This document shows positions 60,901 through 64,000 of a stretch of DNA of 64,000 nucleotides, in pieces; positions within the stretch are counted from its first letter, which is position 1, and every line of letters begins with the position of its first letter. Where the stretch lies: positions 62,001 to 126,000 of the forward strand of contig JAANDG010000190.1 in assembly GCA_036852015.1 (NCBI GenBank), in the 5' to 3' direction. The translations under genes and the position numbers were made by a program. The notes under the pieces were generated by a model. That model searched no databases, was not told the DNA's origin, and saw nothing but the letters and a program-made list of their open reading frames with translations. The stretch comes from Pelodera strongyloides (taxonomy: Eukaryota > Nematoda > Chromadorea > Rhabditida > Rhabditidae).

Positions 60901-63900
60901 TTTCACTTTCCTCACCTTCAAAACATAAGCTTTTTTTTTGAGCCCAACATGAAAAACCGGCTTGACATTCCCTTTAAAGCGAAATGCCGGCCGGTTTTTG
61001 AAACCTGCATTCATAGCCATAGCAGTTATGCAAAGTGGGGTCGAATTGGGGTCTATTTTTTATTCTTAATTATGTGCATTTGCATATGATGCATAGAAGT
61101 GTAGGTGTCCAGGATGCATTTCAAAAACCAGCCGCTATTTCGCTCTAGTGTTCTAAAAAAAATTGCATATTTTCAACAGCTGTGGGATTAGCTTTGTACA
61201 TCTATAAAACTACCGTAGTTCTTTCTTAATATTTTCACTGAGAAGATTTCCTAGGATTGTCGGACGATAATATGGGCAAAGCCACTGAAAGTACCTTTGA
61301 GACAAATGCAGTACGCGCACCCCAAACCATGAATCATGGAATTTTTTCGAAATGCCTTTTGATACTTGTTTGGAAATTGTTGTAAATATTTGCAAATGAT
61401 AGTATGGAGTATGGTGTCTATCATGGAGTATGTTGCAGCCATTTCAACACGTTTACTTGGATCTACATTGTTGTAAAACATGCTGTTGTTTACTCACATC
61501 TCATAATTTGTCCATATATGAATATAATTGACGCAGCTACTATCTTACGTCGCACATTTTTTGCTCTCTGTTTCTCGTTTTATAGCGGCACTGTATTGCG
61601 TTTGTGTATTACTAAACACTAAGAGGTCGGGTCCTCAGGAAAATCGTCTATTTAAATTTTCATGCGCATAAAGAGGGGGACTTCGGAAAGCTTATCATAG
61701 TAAAACCCAGATTTCATAACACATAAGCAGCGCGAGAGCAATGAATAAACTTCGCTGAAAAGCAGGGTTTGTCTCGCTTCCGCGCTGGTACGAGTTTTTC
61801 TGTTGCGGTTCCACAAGCAAAACAACTTTCTACACCTAGTAAACATCTTTCTAATTGGATGCTTACGTATGCAATCACCCTGCTTACTTCAAATAGGCCC
61901 TTATACCCCATGCTAAGAAACGAAGGAGTCATTTCATTTGGTGTCGGTTCCCTGGTTTTTTCGTGGGCCAACCCATTTGGTGACAACTTGGTGATTTGTC
62001 ACGACCAAGTTTCTCAAAAACCATCGCCTACTGGGCAACACGTGGTCACCAAATGGTCACCAACCAGTCACCATATGGCTATTTTTCGGTAAAAGCCATT
62101 TGGTGACCGGCCACCGACGGTTTTTCTGTGGTTTCGGAAAATATTCCTTTTCCCTGTGTAACTACAGTTTCTCCCCCAAAAAATCATTAATATTGGCCAC
62201 GCCTATCGCTGCTGGTTGGCCCGTTTAACATGAACCCCGCCCATTAGCTATGTGTACATATAAAGCAGAATATTGACAGGAAAATTTCCTTTGAACATCC
62301 TTCAACTTAAAATAGTACTCATAGTACTCGGCTTGTTGTAATTACAAGTGTTAGCGTGGGTATATTATAGATTTTTGTTTGAAAAAATTCCATGACCATT
62401 CCGAAAAGTATTCTTACGTTTTTGTTGCTGATCTCAACCATGTCCATGATGTACTTTCATATAGCAGAAAAGACGTTTAATGGTTTATTGTTGTATTTTG
62501 ATGAAACTTAAAATTAAATTCCATGTTTACAGCAGCCTAGATTATTCAAAAAGGGTAACGTGACTTGCCGGTCTGTTGCCAAGAAAGCAAAAATGCTATG
62601 AAAGGAATTTTACAGCATTACTATTTCTAATGTTCTAAGCATAAGTGATAAGTCCAATGGAGAACTTCCTAGGCAGTTTTCTAAACACGCATAGAACCGA
62701 ATTTCAATCTTTTTTAATGCATTTTCTAATTATATTTACCAAGTGACATGACGGCGAATCTGACAGGTCAACGGATCTTTGCTTTTACACAAAATGATGA
62801 TTCTACACTAATATTACATCATCAGGTGCACAAATGTAGTTATAAATTAGAATCTAGTTTGATGACCATATGTATGTAATGTACTTCTTTCCCATGCGTC
62901 TACGTGAGAAATGTGATATTTCGGAATCAGAACTTTTAACGCATCTGCACGGCATTATTTGGAGACAAAATAGGATAAATCCAATGCAAATGATGCAAGC
63001 GTAATTTCTTAGCATGGCTTCTTTGCAATTGTATCCCGTATTTATTTCCGATCCAGCAAATTGTCTTGCAATTCTCATTCAAAACAATCCATGATTCATA
63101 GTTGAAGCGGTATATCAGCCGGTTTTGAAATGGGTTGTGGGTAATTGCATTCCCGCATCATATGCGAATGAGTATGATTAGAATAAAAAATCGAGCTCAA
63201 TTGGAGCCCACTTACATAGAAATGCAGTTGTCCGTCATACGCTTCAAAACCGGATGTCATACCGCTTTAACTGTGGCATATGTGTAGAGAAATCACTCCG
63301 AATTTTCAAAAAAGCATATCTTGTCGATTTAAATCTTATTTTCCAGTATTTTTTTAGTTTTCCTACTGTTTAGCTCCACACGTTGTTTATCTCTTATATT
63401 TGGGTGTTGTTTTTCTCAATCCCGACCAAAACTTTATCTGTCACAATACAAAAAATCAACTGACATGCCTCAGATGCCATAGAGGTATCAGATATCATAT
63501 TTTCCTTAGTTTTCGTCAACTACTCCAATAGCATCGTTGTCCAACTGGCATCTGGCAGATGCATCGAAGGGTTTCTGCCACTTTTTTCGATAAATATATA
63601 ATTTTAATGGGTTTTGTTTTAGTAACAACGGCCTACCTCGAAGCTCTGGTTCAGCTGTATGCTCGCCATAATGCTGCCGCATTGTCGCTCAACATCTCTA
63701 ACGCGGCAACTCTTCCTGCTGCCCCCGCAGTGACACATACTCTCGCTGGCAATCTGATGCAGCAACTTGTTGCCAGCACCAACGCATCATCTTGGGCGAG
63801 CTCCAACTTACTATGCACTCAACCACGATTGAACGCACATCAAGCAATCGATAGTGAACAAGTTGTTCACCCGACAGAGATACAACAAGAAGTGCATAGT

Positions 63901-63944
63901 ACTGCTGCCAGCACTCCAGTGGAGCCAACGGTTACGAGAACAGT
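53550..63944 (+). CDS. BTB/POZ-domain protein, 3' end beyond the right edge
   Basis: Five exons in phase: 53550-53667, 53891-54036, 54393-54452, 60071-60233 and 63623-63944, about 269 residues so far. The last ends at GT|GTAAGT with two bases over, so coding continues outside the window. The start lies two bases behind a trans-splice-like acceptor (CTTACAG). Residues about 14-125 form a BTB domain: PNFTIDVCVNL, HLYANRLLLSSVSALFRDML, then AILNFLYTGKML and ILAVARACQIPN, matching the family pattern of a buried strand, HxxVL-like helix, F..LL.F.YTG and final helices. After it comes a Ser/Gln/Ala-rich linker without a fold. BTB proteins of this layout are commonly zinc-finger transcription factors, but the part that would show fingers or a Kelch domain is not here. 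The 5.6-kb and 3.4-kb introns are full of repeats. Confidence 0.85.
53764..53856 (-). other. tRNA-like sequence, degenerate
   Basis: On the minus strand it begins GGGCCGGATGGCCTAGCGGG, which resembles a tRNA 5' half with an A box. It contains a possible anticodon arm CTCTCAGTCAAGAG and ends GTGTTCGGGGTCGGC, a poor B box. The acceptor ends do not pair cleanly, so it is more likely a tRNA-derived repeat than a working tRNA. It lies in intron 1 of the BTB gene. Confidence 0.4.
54535..54742. mobile_element. Octamer-core miniature element
   Basis: It has AAAAGCGAACGGACGGTTTT with TGAAACGTATGG on the left, CATTTGCATATGATGCATGA in the core and ACCGGATGTTGTACAGCTTT on the right. It lies in the 5.6-kb intron of the BTB gene. 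Confidence 0.65.
55190..55390 (+). mobile_element. TTTGGTGAC inverted-repeat element, copy 3
   Basis: It carries GTGACTTTGTCGTGACCAAG, GGTCACCACATGGGCACCAA and the end CCAAAAGACGGATTTCGGTG. It is in the same orientation as copies 1 and 4, in a BTB gene intron. Confidence 0.65.
56828..56954. mobile_element. Inverted-repeat element with 35-bp near-perfect arms
   Basis: The left arm TACAGATCGCGCGGGCTAAT with GGCAATTAGCCAAG returns inverted at 56919-56954. The arm itself contains the palindrome GGCTAATGGCAATTAGCC. It is 127 bp in all and adjoins a GC-rich patch (56620-56815), in a BTB gene intron. Confidence 0.8.
57857..57914. repeat. 58-base poly-C tract (poly-G on the minus strand)
   Basis: Seventeen C, one T at 57874, then forty C. 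The minus strand can form stacked G-quadruplexes. Such tracts are frequent in Caenorhabditis genomes. The true length may differ because these runs are hard to sequence. Confidence 0.95.
58101..58558. mobile_element. 458-bp foldback element with arms of about 155 bp
   Basis: The ends are TTAAAGGGAGAGGCCCACGA and the inverse GTGAGCCTCTCCCTTTAA. Arms remain matched through ACAGAATGTCCGGAATCTCA and as far as CAGGCACCGTAGTC. The middle (about 58265-58400) is unique. No coding region is evident, so it is a non-autonomous element inside the large BTB gene intron. Confidence 0.85.
60539..60622. repeat. Short inverted repeat with TTTAAAGCAGTATTC arms
   Basis: AATTTAAAGCAGTATTC at the left and GAATACTGCTTTAAAGCG at the right, about 50 bp apart. 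The arm ends (TTTAAAGC) again echo the miniature-element termini. Confidence 0.6.
60675..60760. repeat. 42-bp tandem duplication
   Basis: Two copies of a unit starting AAAAAATTTCTC and ending TTTTTCTTTGCTGACT, differing at two or three sites. It lies in the last complete intron of the BTB gene. Confidence 0.85.
60974..61147. mobile_element. Octamer-core miniature element
   Basis: A well-preserved copy: TTTAAAGCGAAATGCCGGCC with GGTTTTTGAAACC on the left, AATTATGTGCATTTGCATAT with GATGCAT in the core, TTTCAAAAACCAGCCGCTAT with TTCGCTCTA on the right. Confidence 0.8.
61925..62145 (+). mobile_element. TTTGGTGAC inverted-repeat element, copy 4
   Basis: CATTTGGTGTCGGTTCCCTG at the left, several GGTCACCAAATGGTCACC units inside and CCGACGGTTTTTCTGTGGTT at the right. 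It is the clearest copy of the family, in a BTB gene intron. Confidence 0.75.
63102..63270. mobile_element. Octamer-core miniature element
   Basis: GAAGCGGTATATCAGCCGGT on the left and AACCGGATGTCATACCGCTT on the right form the inverted ends. The core has ATCATATGCGAATGAGTATG and ATTAGAATAAAAAATCGAGC. It lies about 350 bp before the last BTB exon in the window. Confidence 0.7.
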
Positions 63945-64000
63945 GTAAGTTTGAATTCCGACTCTTTTGCGGCAGTTAAGGCCTAGCACCTAAAACTTGG

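Overview
The window reads as nuclear DNA of a rhabditid nematode, probably close to Caenorhabditis. Exons are short and AT-rich introns end in TTTTCAG-type acceptors. Starts lie just behind trans-splice-like acceptors, long poly-C tracts occur, small inverted-repeat elements are dense, and a gene with the full coding content of the nematode RFX regulator DAF-19 is present. Almost no gene is visible as a single open frame. The models here were built by hand by joining exons whose phases agree; no alignment or transcript data was available, and the genus is an inference.

Left part, 1-6.0 kb, minus strand. A secreted GDSL phospholipase B-like enzyme runs off the left edge and carries a tRNA-Gln(CTG) in one intron on the opposite strand. 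Next come a small putative GPI-anchored protein without cysteines and a GPI-anchored ten-cysteine Ly6/ET-type protein. The last two have similar C-terminal tails.

6.0-22.1 kb, plus strand. A repeat-bearing gap leads to a 17-exon secreted M1 aminopeptidase-like protein that has lost its zinc and catalytic residues. It is followed by a repeat-rich stretch and a five-exon secreted ten-cysteine protein.

24.3-41.7 kb, plus strand. The daf-19 orthologue has 24 exons and a predicted 813 residues in the long form. Two further in-frame starts are visible: an alternative glutamine-rich first exon, and a read-through extension of exon 6 that would give a short form. Its introns hold a triplicated 364-bp repeat and copies of two mosaic repeats that recur, inverted, at 18-20.6 kb.

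43.4-64 kb, plus strand. A 69-residue PMP3/UPF0057 membrane protein is followed by about 9.6 kb with no recognisable gene, and then by a BTB/POZ-domain gene with introns of 5.6 and 3.4 kb that leaves the window on the right.

The genes look independent rather than an operon or pathway: spacing is kilobases and strands change. The most unusual features are the three-start daf-19 structure, the inactive M1 protein with two apparent GC-AG introns, the paired inverted repeats around the daf-19 5' half, and a miniature-element family seeded through introns and spacers that carries octamer-like ATTTGCAT cores.
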